Assembly (NCBI RefSeq): GCF_009759665.1 | Contig: NZ_WQNE01000014.1 | Span: 1 to 64,000 of the forward strand | Length of the DNA stretch: 64,000 nucleotides | Source of the DNA: Bradyrhizobium cajani | GTDB lineage: Bacteria; Pseudomonadota; Alphaproteobacteria; Rhizobiales; Xanthobacteraceae | Direction: 5' to 3' | Part shown: piece after piece, positions 8,095-16,029 of the stretch | Numbering within the stretch: position 1 is the stretch's first letter | Layout of the letters: each line of letters opens with the position of its first letter | The notes under the pieces: generated by a model | The model's input: the letters and a program-made list of their open reading frames with translations, nothing else | The model's database searches: none | Told to the model about the DNA's origin: nothing | Position numbers and translations under genes: made by a program

Positions 8095-10341
8095 TCAGGT
8101 GTGTGGAAGGAATGAAGTCAGATCGCTTTCCAGTCGCGGCCGATCCAACAATCCGAGCTTCACCGGCACATCGTAAAGGCGGCCCGGTGCAAAGCGGCGA
8201 TAAAAATGACGCAAGCCGGGAACGAGCACCCTGACGACCGGAACCTCGACGTCGGGACGTGTCTGGTCGAGGACGAGGAAATCGTAGCCCGCACGGGCGG
8301 CGATCTCGACGCTGGCAATGACCTGGTCGCGCGTATTGTCGTGAAGCTTGAGGCTCGGCGCAGGGGGGACGATCGGGCGATCGCTCGGTGTCAGGAATGG
8401 GTAGTCTTCCAAACGCAGCGGTGTGACACCGTCGAGTGTCGGCTTCTCGCCGCTCGCACCGTCCATCATGCCAACGGACATGAATTGGGTCAGCTCGGTG
8501 AGGGAGCGTAGGAGGGCTATACGGCGGTCGAAATGCGCGCCGGAACCGAACTCGATATTCTCGTGCCCGTTCTGCATCCAGTGCATGATTGCCACGTAAG
8601 TCGGAATGCCAAGATCGCTGGTGACGTCGAGCACCCATAGCTTGCGCCCGGCTTCCGCAAATTGGGCCTGCAGATCCCGGACATAGAAATCGTCGAACTG
8701 CTCGAGGGCGACCTCGGCGCGCTGCACCCGGTTGTACCACCAGATCGCGTAGGCATCGCGCTCGACCAGCTCGAGGAAGCCCTGGACAATCGCTTCGTCG
8801 CGGGTGTTGCCGGCCGCGCAGCCGTTGGAATCCGTATGAAAGCCGCCGTAGAAGAAATACAGGAGGCCCGTCGGCAGATATTTGAAGCGTTTGTCGCGCA
8901 ACGATGAGACCGGCGACCACTCGGTCCGCGTCGCGGGATCGAACGGCTCAGGGACCGGATGTGGATCGTCCGGTTGCTGGAGGAACCTGTTCTTGAACTG
9001 CGTTTCGCTGAAGAGCTGGACATCGTTGGGAAGAAGCGCGTTGCCAGGTGCGAAATCGGCGAATCGACGCGCCGTCCGGATCTCATCGCCCTGGAAAATG
9101 CCCGAATAGCGTTCAATCGATTCCATCAGCGCGCTGGCTTCGCCCTGCTCGGCGGTCGAGCCCTTGCCAAAACTGCCGCCGCTCAATCCGGACCTGAGCT
9201 GGTCGATGCTTCGAGCCGGCGCCGAGAAATTGTGCTGGGCGAAGTAGTTGGTGTTCATCGGCAGATCGACGTCGATTCGTTCGAGCCTGGTTACCACCCC
9301 TGTCAGTGGGCTCACATGCTTGCGGAAGCGCGATACCGTCGACCGCGACGTCACGGTACGATATCCACCGCTGGTCATGACGAGCCTCTTGCCCTCGGCA
9401 ATCTCGATCAGGGCCGGAGATCGGCGCGGGTTGTTCAGCTTCTTGCTGCCGCAGGTCGGACATTGCGGGCGTCGCGTCACGTAGTGCTTGGCGATGGCGG
9501 CGCCGGTCAGGTCGAAGCTTGCGATGTGATCGCACAAATCGGTGCGAAAATCCGAGGCAATGACCTTGGCGATCTCGACGGCAGCAAAATGGATTCCTGT
9601 CTGGCCGACGCTTTCTCTGACGAGCGGCGATGTGGCAACCGCATGCGCCGGTGCCCGGTCAAGAAATCCCTTGATCTCCCGGTTGCGGATCATGCGATCG
9701 AACAGGCAGGTCCAGCAGGCGTTCTCGCCCGGTTTGAACACGGGCCCGACCAGCGGAAACGGGCCGGATGGCTGGACCAGCAACCAGGGCGTCTTGCTGG
9801 CCACACGTTCCTGGTTCAGTTCAGCAAGTCGCCGGTCGAGGTAGTCGTTCGCCAGCGTGATCGTGAGCTTCGGCGCTCGCTTGGCGATTTGAACGCCGAG
9901 CTTGCTCAACGCCGCGGTCAGCTCCTTGGCGCCTTTGACGTCAATCGACTCGACCAGGACGGGGCAATTGTGAAGATTTTGCTCCGCAATTTCCAAAGAC
10001 ATGCCGAGGCTTGCCAAGAAACCGCCGACGGCGCCGTCGAATGCTTTCGGGGTCCGCGCAACGATATATCGGCGATCGAGCAGCCGCTTGATCGCTTCCT
10101 CGATCTTGTCGGCCGGGAAGCGCTTCGAAAGCTGGCGAAGGATTTCCGACCTCGCCTTGCCGTGTTGCCCGATCGCGGTGGCGAGGGCGCAGTAGAGTTC
10201 GCCGTGCAGGAAGAATTTGCGGTGCTCGGAATAGAGACAAACCGCGCCAGGCGGCATGGCATAGGCGGTGAAGTTCGGTGCAAATCGCAGAATGTCTTTG
10301 CGGATCTGCCGCACAATGCGGGGCTTGCGATCGACCGTCAT
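8095..10341 (-). CDS. Fused TOMM cyclodehydratase: leader-binding E1-like domain plus YcaO domain
   Basis: This 748-residue protein would form azolines in the precursor peptide using ATP. The N-terminus (about 15-95, after a basic start) looks like a winged-helix leader-recognition region. The middle is an E1/ThiF-like C-type domain with two CxxC pairs, CWTC near 208 and CPTC near 293, which would hold a structural zinc. From about 360 to the end is a YcaO domain: GSTAEQGEASALMESIERYSG (about 392-412) and NTRDEAIVQGFLELVERDA (about 508-527) carry the Glu-rich ATP/Mg-binding motifs. The C-terminus ends FLPHT and lacks the PxPxP tail reported to matter in several azoline-forming YcaO proteins. 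The ATG at 10341 (MTVDRKPR) was preferred over upstream extensions that show no similarity to any domain. Confidence 0.9.
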   Translation of the reverse strand: MTVDRKPRIVRQIRKDILRFAPNFTAYAMPPGAVCLYSEHRKFFLHGELYCALATAIGQHGKARSEILRQLSKRFPADKIEEAIKRLLDRRYIVARTPKAFDGAVGGFLASLGMSLEIAEQNLHNCPVLVESIDVKGAKELTAALSKLGVQIAKRAPKLTITLANDYLDRRLAELNQERVASKTPWLLVQPSGPFPLVGPVFKPGENACWTCLFDRMIRNREIKGFLDRAPAHAVATSPLVRESVGQTGIHFAAVEIAKVIASDFRTDLCDHIASFDLTGAAIAKHYVTRRPQCPTCGSKKLNNPRRSPALIEIAEGKRLVMTSGGYRTVTSRSTVSRFRKHVSPLTGVVTRLERIDVDLPMNTNYFAQHNFSAPARSIDQLRSGLSGGSFGKGSTAEQGEASALMESIERYSGIFQGDEIRTARRFADFAPGNALLPNDVQLFSETQFKNRFLQQPDDPHPVPEPFDPATRTEWSPVSSLRDKRFKYLPTGLLYFFYGGFHTDSNGCAAGNTRDEAIVQGFLELVERDAYAIWWYNRVQRAEVALEQFDDFYVRDLQAQFAEAGRKLWVLDVTSDLGIPTYVAIMHWMQNGHENIEFGSGAHFDRRIALLRSLTELTQFMSVGMMDGASGEKPTLDGVTPLRLEDYPFLTPSDRPIVPPAPSLKLHDNTRDQVIASVEIAARAGYDFLVLDQTRPDVEVPVVRVLVPGLRHFYRRFAPGRLYDVPVKLGLLDRPRLESDLTSFLPHT

Positions 10342-10491
10342 CGAGTTAGCACGCTGATCCTGTTGCCGTTGCAGTAGATCCCCCGCGCAAGACGGATCGT
10401 CGCGCCCGCGCCGGCATTTTTCCAGAGAATTGAAACGAATTCGGCTGTCATCCGCAGGCCGCGGATGCAAGCGTCGTCGCGAAATCAAGCA

Positions 10492-10523
10492 ATTGGCCGG
10501 ACCCTTTCTTGAGGCCGGCCAAT
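10492..10523 (-). terminator. Hairpin between RiPP precursor and YcaO gene (possible attenuator)
   Basis: ATTGGCCGG and CCGGCCAAT form a perfect 9-bp stem around a 14-nt loop. It sits in the 225-nt gap between the precursor stop and the cyclodehydratase start. There is no run of T after the stem on the minus strand, so full intrinsic termination is doubtful. Partial termination or mRNA protection that favours precursor over enzyme would fit the position. This role is inferred. Confidence 0.45.
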
Positions 10524-10566
10524 GACCTATCAACCCGTGAATGTGACATTCGGAACGCGCCGAGGC

Positions 10567-11004
10567 CTAGCACCAGCGGCAGCGGCCCCACGATGCGCAG
10601 AAAGCCGCGCATGATACGGCGCATCCCACCACACCAACGGCACAGCCGACAGCACAACCTGCACATCGGCAACCGACGCCACATCGGCAGCCCCGGCAAG
10701 CCCGACAGCCTCTGCAGCCGCGGCAACCGCCGCATCCGCGCCATGCCAGTTGCACGCGGCTACCGGCGTTTTCCTTGTCGAAGAGATGGAAGGTGGCGAG
10801 GCTGATGTCGGCCATTTCCTCTTCATCGAGCGTGATTGCCTGACCCGGTCCAAGGTGCGGCAATTGTTGTGTGTCGGGCGGCGGCACGGCGGACGCTGAT
10901 GCGCCTCCCGCCAGCGAGAACGTCAACCCTGCGGCACCGAACGCCGGCACGGCGACTTTGGTTACGCGCTTCTTCCCTTTAGAAGTCTTCTTCGCCTGCC
11001 GCAT
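10567..11004 (-). CDS. Cys-rich TOMM precursor peptide
   Basis: This 145-residue peptide is the likely substrate of the adjacent cyclodehydratase and dehydrogenase. Residues 1-17 are Lys/Arg-rich, 18-40 are Ala/Gly-rich and hydrophobic, and 57-80 hold an acidic, leader-like segment (ITLDEEEMADISLATFHLF). Residues 91-145 form the core with 16 cysteines at 91, 94, 97, 100, 103, 106, 108, 112, 114, 117, 121, 128, 132, 136, 142 and 145, mostly in C-x-x spacing and often preceded by Gly. The core also has two Ser and many Arg. The ATG at 11004 follows GGAGG at 7 nt, which supports this start over one 10 codons earlier. No transporter or peptidase gene adjoins, so leader removal and export must come from elsewhere. 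The pattern resembles the Bacillus heterocycloanthracin-type C-x-x repeats, but the leader differs. Confidence 0.85.
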   Translation of the reverse strand: MRQAKKTSKGKKRVTKVAVPAFGAAGLTFSLAGGASASAVPPPDTQQLPHLGPGQAITLDEEEMADISLATFHLFDKENAGSRVQLAWRGCGGCRGCRGCRACRGCRCGVGCRCAGCAVGCAVGVVGCAVSCAAFCASWGRCRWC

Positions 11005-11244
11005 GGTCGAACCTCCGAGCATTGCAAGAAGCATCCCAGCCGCGGTAAGTCTACGCCCAGGAAATCACGCGAGCAACAATGACGCGCACGAAAGCGCGGC
11101 GCCGCACGCTCGGGAGGTATTCATCTTCATGAACGGCAATCGGCGCGGCCGGTTGATACAACGCATCAACGATCCAGGCTCTTGGTGCGCATGCCGTTTG
11201 GTGCAGTGCCTCAAGAGCATCGCACCTTGAACGGAGAGATCGGC

Positions 11245-12114
11245 GTGGCAGATCAATCAGGGCGTTTCGCTTGGTATGAGCTCCTGACCACGGATGTCGC
11301 GGCGGCGGGCGCATTTTATCGCAAGGCCGTCGGCTGGGGCGTGAAGGATGAATCGACCCCGGAACTGCCTTACGCGGTGCTTCGTAGCGGCGGCGCTCCG
11401 CTGGGCGGACTTATGGTTATCCCGGAAGAGGGGCGGAGATTGGGGGCGACGCCAAGGTGGATGGGATACGTCGCCGTCGACGACTTGGACGCCACCGCCG
11501 CGCAGATCAGGCGTCTTGGAGGCACGATCCTTGTACCGCCGACCGACACCAACATTGGCCGCATCGCAGTCGTTGCCGATCCGCAGGGGGCGACGTTCGG
11601 GCTGATCAAAGAACCGACATATGGCCGACGGAAACCGGGCCGGCTGGACGAGCCGGGGCGCGTAGGCTGGCATGAGTTACTGGCCGCCGACCGGACCGTG
11701 ATCTTCGATTTCTACAGAGAACTATTCGGCTGGCAGGAGGCCGACGCTCAAAGCGATCCAGCGGCCTGGTATCAATTGTTCTCGGCGGGTGGGCAGACGG
11801 TTGGCGGCATCCTCACGAAACTGCCGAGCGTAGCGCAGCCGAGCTGGCTGCATTACTTCAATGTCGACGACATCGGCGCTGCCGCGAAACACGTGAATGC
11901 TGGCGGCGGCCGGATCCTCCAGGGGCCGATTGAATTGCCTGATGGCTGCTGGATCGCGCGATGTGTCGATCCCCAGGGCGCCCTGTTTGCATTGCAGGGC
12001 GCCCGAGGCCAGACAGGCATTGAGCCGTCCTCGGGCTCGGAAATCGGCTGGTCCACCAAGTGGGGTGGCATTGCGTCCCAGGGCAGAATTGTGCTGCCCA
12101 AGCCGAAGCGCTAG
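11245..12114 (+). CDS. VOC (glyoxalase/bleomycin-resistance-like) family protein, two domains
   Basis: This 289-residue protein has two tandem vicinal-oxygen-chelate modules. Each begins with a W-H/Y-E-L-L segment (RFAWYELLTTDVAAAGAFY; VGWHELLAADRTVIFDFY) and ends in a DPQGA motif (VVADPQGATFGLIK; CVDPQGALFAL). Proteins of this kind are often annotated as putative hydroxylases or glyoxalases; the substrate is unknown. I chose the GTG at 11245, which follows GGAGAG and begins at the conserved ADQSGRFAWYEL. An ATG 21 codons earlier is possible. It is divergent from the RiPP precursor, so any shared promoter region lies between 11005 and 11244. No functional link to the RiPP cluster is evident. 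Confidence 0.8.
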   Translation: MADQSGRFAWYELLTTDVAAAGAFYRKAVGWGVKDESTPELPYAVLRSGGAPLGGLMVIPEEGRRLGATPRWMGYVAVDDLDATAAQIRRLGGTILVPPTDTNIGRIAVVADPQGATFGLIKEPTYGRRKPGRLDEPGRVGWHELLAADRTVIFDFYRELFGWQEADAQSDPAAWYQLFSAGGQTVGGILTKLPSVAQPSWLHYFNVDDIGAAAKHVNAGGGRILQGPIELPDGCWIARCVDPQGALFALQGARGQTGIEPSSGSEIGWSTKWGGIASQGRIVLPKPKR

Positions 12115-12314
12115 CTACAGCGTCCGACCGGCGCTGACGCGACCTTGCAATAGCCCGCGCCGGGAGCAGGGGAGGCCTGCGAAAGGCCGATCCGGCCCTG
12201 TCAAAGCCAAGTTCCCGTTGCGCGCGTTCCCCGCGTGCGCTATCCGGCCGGAAAGGCTTGAGGCGGCTTCCATATTTTCCCGCCGGGCCGACCCAACCCA
12301 GGACGGAAACCGCC

Positions 12315-14165
12315 ATGCCTCCCTATCGCTCCCGCACCACGACCCACGGCCGCAACATGGCGGGTGCCCGCGGCCTCTGGCGTGCGACGGGCATGAAGGA
12401 CGCCGATTTCGGCAAGCCGATCATCGCGGTGGTCAACTCCTTCACCCAGTTCGTGCCCGGCCACGTCCATCTCAAGGACCTTGGCCAGCTGGTGGCGCGC
12501 GAGATCGAGCAGGCCGGCGGCGTCGCCAAGGAGTTCAACACCATCGCGGTCGACGACGGCATCGCCATGGGCCATGACGGCATGCTCTACAGCCTGCCGT
12601 CGCGCGAATTGATCGCCGACAGCGTCGAGTACATGGCCAACGCGCACTGCGCCGATGGTCTCGTCTGCATCTCCAACTGCGACAAGATCACGCCCGGCAT
12701 GCTGATGGCCGCGCTGCGGCTCAACATCCCCGCCGTGTTCGTCTCGGGCGGGCCGATGGAGGCGGGCAAGGTCAAGCTCCAGGGCAAGACCAAGGCCGTC
12801 GACCTCATCGACGCCATGGTCGCCGCCGCCGACTCCAAGGTCAGCGACGACGACGTCAAGGTGATCGAGCGCTCGGCGTGCCCGACCTGCGGCTCCTGCT
12901 CGGGCATGTTCACCGCCAACTCCATGAACTGCCTGACCGAGGCGCTTGGCCTGGCGCTGCCCGGCAACGGCTCGGTGGTGGCGACCCATGCCGACCGCAA
13001 GCGCCTGTTCGTCGAGGCCGGCCACACCATCGTCGATCTCGTCCGCCGCTACTACGAGCAGGACGATGCTTCGGTCCTGCCGCGCAACGTCGCCAACTTC
13101 AAGGCGTTCGAGAACGCGATGACGCTCGACATCGCGATGGGCGGCTCGACCAACACCGTGCTGCATCTGCTGGCCGCGGCCCATGAAGGGCAGGTCGAGT
13201 TCACCATGCGCGACATCGACCGGCTCTCTCGTCGTGTGCCCGTGCTGTGCAAGGTCGCGCCGTCAGTGGCCGACGTGCATGTCGAGGACGTGCATCGCGC
13301 CGGCGGCATCATGGGCATTCTCGGCGAGCTCGACCGCGCCGGGCTGATCGACACCTCGGTCTCGACCGTGCACGCGCCGACCATGAACGACGCGCTGGAG
13401 CGCTGGGACATCAAGCGTACCAAGAGCGAGACGGTGCGGACCTTCTATCGCGCCTCGCCCGGCGGCATCCCGACCCAGGTCGCGTTCAGCCAGGAGCGCC
13501 GCTATGACGAGCTCGATGCCGATCGCGAGAAGGGCGTCGTGCGCGACCTCGAACATGCCTTCAGCAAGGACGGCGGCCTCGCCGTGCTCTACGGCAACCT
13601 CGCGCAGGACGGCTGCATCGTGAAGACCGCCGGCGTCGACGCCTCGATCCTGAAATTCTCCGGCCCCGCGCGGGTGTTCGAGAGCCAGGACGCGGCCGTC
13701 GAAGGCATTCTGGGCGGCAAGGTCGTTGCCGGCGAGATCGTGGTCATCATCTATGAAGGCCCGCGCGGCGGCCCCGGCATGCAGGAGATGCTGTATCCGA
13801 CCAGCTATTTGAAATCGATGGGCCTCGGCAAAGCCTGCGCGCTCGTCACCGACGGCCGCTTCTCCGGCGGCTCGTCGGGCCTGTCGATCGGCCACCTGTC
13901 GCCGGAAGCGGCCGAAGGCGGCAACATCGGTCTGGTGCGGACCGGCGACCGCATCGCCATCGACATTCCCAACCGCAGCATCAGCCTCGAAGTGTCCGAC
14001 GAGGAGCTTGCGAGCCGCCGCGCGGCAGAGGAGGCGAAGGGCGATGCCGCCTGGCAGCCGCAGAGCCGCAAGCGCAACGTCTCGACCGCGCTCCAGGCCT
14101 ACGCCGCACTCACCACCAGCGCCGCGCGCGGCGCCGTGCGCGAGGTGAAGCGCCGCTCGAACTGA
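12315..14165 (+). CDS. ilvD: Dihydroxy-acid dehydratase
   Basis: This 616-residue enzyme dehydrates 2,3-dihydroxy-isovalerate and 2,3-dihydroxy-3-methylvalerate in valine, isoleucine and leucine synthesis. Length equals the usual IlvD length. Diagnostic segments are THGRNMAGARGLWRATG, VDDGIAMGHDGMLYSLPSRE, SNCDKITPGML and SACPTCGSCSGMF, which supply the Fe-S cluster cysteines. GRFSGGSSGLSIGHLSPEAA is also present near the C-terminus. The start at MPPYRSR matches the conserved N-terminus; an earlier in-frame ATG would add 19 non-conserved residues. The gene stands alone, with about 200 nt of intergenic DNA upstream. Confidence 0.96.
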   Translation: MPPYRSRTTTHGRNMAGARGLWRATGMKDADFGKPIIAVVNSFTQFVPGHVHLKDLGQLVAREIEQAGGVAKEFNTIAVDDGIAMGHDGMLYSLPSRELIADSVEYMANAHCADGLVCISNCDKITPGMLMAALRLNIPAVFVSGGPMEAGKVKLQGKTKAVDLIDAMVAAADSKVSDDDVKVIERSACPTCGSCSGMFTANSMNCLTEALGLALPGNGSVVATHADRKRLFVEAGHTIVDLVRRYYEQDDASVLPRNVANFKAFENAMTLDIAMGGSTNTVLHLLAAAHEGQVEFTMRDIDRLSRRVPVLCKVAPSVADVHVEDVHRAGGIMGILGELDRAGLIDTSVSTVHAPTMNDALERWDIKRTKSETVRTFYRASPGGIPTQVAFSQERRYDELDADREKGVVRDLEHAFSKDGGLAVLYGNLAQDGCIVKTAGVDASILKFSGPARVFESQDAAVEGILGGKVVAGEIVVIIYEGPRGGPGMQEMLYPTSYLKSMGLGKACALVTDGRFSGGSSGLSIGHLSPEAAEGGNIGLVRTGDRIAIDIPNRSISLEVSDEELASRRAAEEAKGDAAWQPQSRKRNVSTALQAYAALTTSAARGAVREVKRRSN

Positions 14166-14233
14166 GCGCGTTTTGCGGGAGAGGTGATCGCAAGCGCAGC
14201 GGTCACATCACGCATGGTCAACGAGTCCTTAGC

Positions 14234-14251
14234 GGCCGGCGCTAGCCGGCC
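14234..14251. terminator. GC hairpin downstream of ilvD
   Basis: GGCCGGC-GCTA-GCCGGCC is a perfect 7-bp stem with a tetraloop, about 70 nt after the ilvD stop. There is no T-run after it, so it is at best a weak terminator. A TATACT box at 14304-14309 could be the -10 element of the next gene. Confidence 0.35.
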
Positions 14252-14360
14252 GTTCGCATTAAGGATGCCCCGACGAAGTTCGGCAGCTTCGGGTTTTGCT
14301 GCGTATACTGCACCGACCTTCGGATCCAAATCCATTTCGGGCAACTGGGGCACCACCACA

Positions 14361-14735
14361 ATGTCTCGTACTCTCGCTGTCGTTTTCTCAGCAGCCGTCG
14401 CCGCGATTTCCATGACGGGCACAGCCTCCGCCGGCTGCTACAATTGCTACACGCCGCCGCCGTGCCAGACCTGCTACCAGCAGCAATACGTCGCGCCGCA
14501 ATACCGCACCGTCGACGAGACCGTGATGGTCTCGCCGGGCTCCGTGGTCGCGCACCGCACACCGGCGCAGTACCGCACCGTGATGGTGCCGCAGACCGTG
14601 ATGGTCGCCCCGCCCAGCGTCCAGTACGAGCGCATCCCGCCGCAATACGCCACGCGCCTGCGCGTCGAGATGGTCTCGCCCGGCTATTCCTACTACGCCC
14701 CGGTGCAGATGGGCTGTGCCTCCTGCGGCTACTGA
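14361..14735 (+). CDS. Small secreted protein with Tyr/Val/Pro repeats
   Basis: This 124-residue protein has a clear signal peptide ending near TASAG (about residue 24), so it is exported. The mature part starts with Cys/Tyr pairs (CYNCYTPPPCQTCY). Imperfect repeats built on QYRTV-x-x-x-VMV-x-P follow: QYRTVDETVMVSPGS, QYRTVMVPQTVMVAPPS and EMVSPGYSYYAP. It ends MGCASCGY. I do not recognise a named domain. Repeats of this kind suggest an envelope or surface-exposed structural protein; that is inference. An earlier in-frame ATG lacks a signal peptide, so the start at 14361 is preferred. A strong terminator follows the gene. Confidence 0.7.
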   Translation: MSRTLAVVFSAAVAAISMTGTASAGCYNCYTPPPCQTCYQQQYVAPQYRTVDETVMVSPGSVVAHRTPAQYRTVMVPQTVMVAPPSVQYERIPPQYATRLRVEMVSPGYSYYAPVQMGCASCGY

Positions 14736-14760
14736 GCCGGCGCGGCACTGAAGGTGTCAC

Positions 14761-14791
14761 ACGGCGCCCTCACAGGGCGCCGTTCTCTTTT
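14761..14791 (+). terminator. Intrinsic terminator of the small secreted protein gene
   Basis: ACGGCGCCC pairs perfectly with GGGCGCCGT over a 5-nt loop (TCACA), followed by TCTCTTTT on the plus strand. This is a classic rho-independent terminator 25 nt after the stop. Confidence 0.85.
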
Positions 14792-14823
14792 GCGGACAGC
14801 ACTGGATCGATGCGGTATCGAAA

Positions 14824-15129
14824 TCAGCGAGATCGCGAGCAACGCAAATTCTTTCTTCCCCCATGAGGGTCGTCAGAGGCTTCGCAAGAACCCACTAGCT
14901 CGCCTCCGACGGAGATCATGATCATTGAGCGCCCATAACTCTTGAGGGATCTCGTGAAGCACTGAATTTCGTCCGTCTTTGGCAGCCTGCCCCTCTTGCG
15001 CATCTCCGCTGCCACGTGCCCGACGATCTCGGAAGGGCAAGTGTTGGATGTGTATGCGCTAGCCGGCACCACTGCTGGTACAAGCACCGATGATGCCAAC
15101 ACGCCCGTCCAGAATGCCGAATGCTTCAT
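14824..15129 (-). CDS. Small secreted hypothetical protein
   Basis: This 101-residue protein has a typical signal peptide (basic MKH start, hydrophobic core, VVPASA cleavage region). The mature part has four cysteines. An ATG preceded by GGAGAG at close spacing supports the start. I recognise no domain. The C-terminal 15 residues are basic and low in complexity, so the true end may be less conserved. It borders the degenerate integrase remnant on its upstream side. Confidence 0.5.
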   Translation of the reverse strand: MKHSAFWTGVLASSVLVPAVVPASAYTSNTCPSEIVGHVAAEMRKRGRLPKTDEIQCFTRSLKSYGRSMIMISVGGELVGSCEASDDPHGGRKNLRCSRSR

Positions 15130-15337
15130 TCTGTCTCTCCGGTCTCACGGCGCCAAAGACTAATCGTCGCAAGACGTGCAGCGCAACCAAGCAGTGCTGT
15201 AGCCCCGCCAGCATGACCGGCGAGCTGAGCGGCGTGCGAGGCGATGACAGCCGGCATGTGGTCGCGCAGGCTGACGGCTTCCCCCTTGCAGCCCCGCAGC
15301 CTGACGCACGGTTCTTCCGAATTCCTGGATCAGGGGC

Positions 15338-15556
15338 GTCACGCGGCACGGCCCCCGGCACAGCCACGCCAGCCACATGCTTGCCCGCGAAGATCCACCC
15401 CAAGGTGGTACAGGAACGGCGAGGCCATTCTTCGGTCGCGATGGACATCTACAGCCATCCGATGCCGAACATGCAGGGGGAGGTCGCCGCGGCGGTTGAC
15501 GGCGCACTGCGAGCCGCCATAAACAAGCGAACCGACGACGTTGGGTAGCAAAACGG
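15338..15556 (+). pseudogene. Remnant of a tyrosine integrase C-terminus
   Basis: One frame reads VTRHGPRHSHASHML, matching the HxLRHTHASHLL box of phage-type integrases. After a frameshift near 15390 another frame reads IHPKVVQERRGHSSVAMDIYSH, the HPKVVQERLGHSSI...YSH box with the catalytic Tyr. A further shift near 15540 gives GSKTVAE, a common integrase tail. The upstream catalytic domain is missing, so this is a dead fragment. It ends about 60 nt before the tRNA-Ser gene. Confidence 0.8.
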
Positions 15557-15615
15557 TAGCAGAGTGCACGAACGTTCTCTGCGAACTGACGAAAAGCTCA
15601 GCAGTTTCAAGTCTC

Positions 15616-15705
15616 GGAAGGGTGGCCGAGTGGTTTAAGGCACCGGTCTTGAAAACCGGCGTGCCCGCAAGGGTACCGTGGGTTCGAATCCCACCCCTTC
15701 CGCCA
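15616..15705 (+). tRNA. tRNA-Ser(UGA)
   Basis: The acceptor stem GGAAGGG pairs with CCCTTCC, followed by a G discriminator and an encoded CCA. The anticodon loop CTTGAAA, flanked by CCGGT/ACCGG, gives anticodon TGA. A long variable arm (class II) and the GGTTCGAATCC T-arm are present. Integrase remnants on both sides show that it has served as an integration site. Confidence 0.95.
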
Positions 15706-15880
15706 GTTGCTAGTCCATCGGTGTTTAAGCACGTCCATCTATGACCAGCTAAAGCATTGTAACGTAAAGCGAAACTTCAGTTTCGTGTCGCTCAATGTTT
15801 AAGCCTGTCCAGCAGCATCCAAATCAGCGACGTGGGTAAGGACGTGGGTTTAGGCGGACACATTTGGAGCTTGGGCACAT

Positions 15881-16027
15881 GGGAATCCTCACGCATTGAA
15901 GGTTAAAAACGCCAAGGCCGGCGATAAGCTGGCCGATGGCGATGGGCTCAGACTTGACGTCGACAAGAACGGGAACGCGAGCTGGGTCTCTCGATTCAAA
16001 CGGCGGGTACTAGCTAGGACGAAGTAA
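15881..16027 (+). pseudogene. Remnant of a tyrosine integrase N-terminus (arm-binding domain)
   Basis: The frame reads HALKVKNAKAGDKLADGDGL and continues RLDVDKNGNASWVSRFKRR before a stop. This matches the N-terminal DUF4102-type arm-binding domain of tRNA-targeting integrases (K-x-A-K-x-G-D-K-L-A-D-G-x-G-L-x-L). Only about 45 codons survive and no proper start or catalytic domain is present. It lies 175 nt downstream of tRNA-Ser, the usual place for an integrase of an element inserted there. Confidence 0.75.
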
Positions 16028-16029
16028 AG

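Noticed and set aside
8081..8920. N-terminal extension of the dehydrogenase frame
   Set aside because: It runs antisense-free but out of frame through the YcaO gene and has no domain; the GTG at 8080 with a Shine-Dalgarno-like site is a better start.
10570..10735. Short repeats that could suggest a CRISPR or tandem DNA array
   Set aside because: They are in-frame Cys-x-x codons of the precursor core; unit length is 9 nt and there are no spacers.
10509..10805. Plus-strand frame opposite the RiPP precursor
   Set aside because: It is the complement of the Cys-rich repeats, giving an Arg/His/Pro-rich product with no ribosome binding site or homology.
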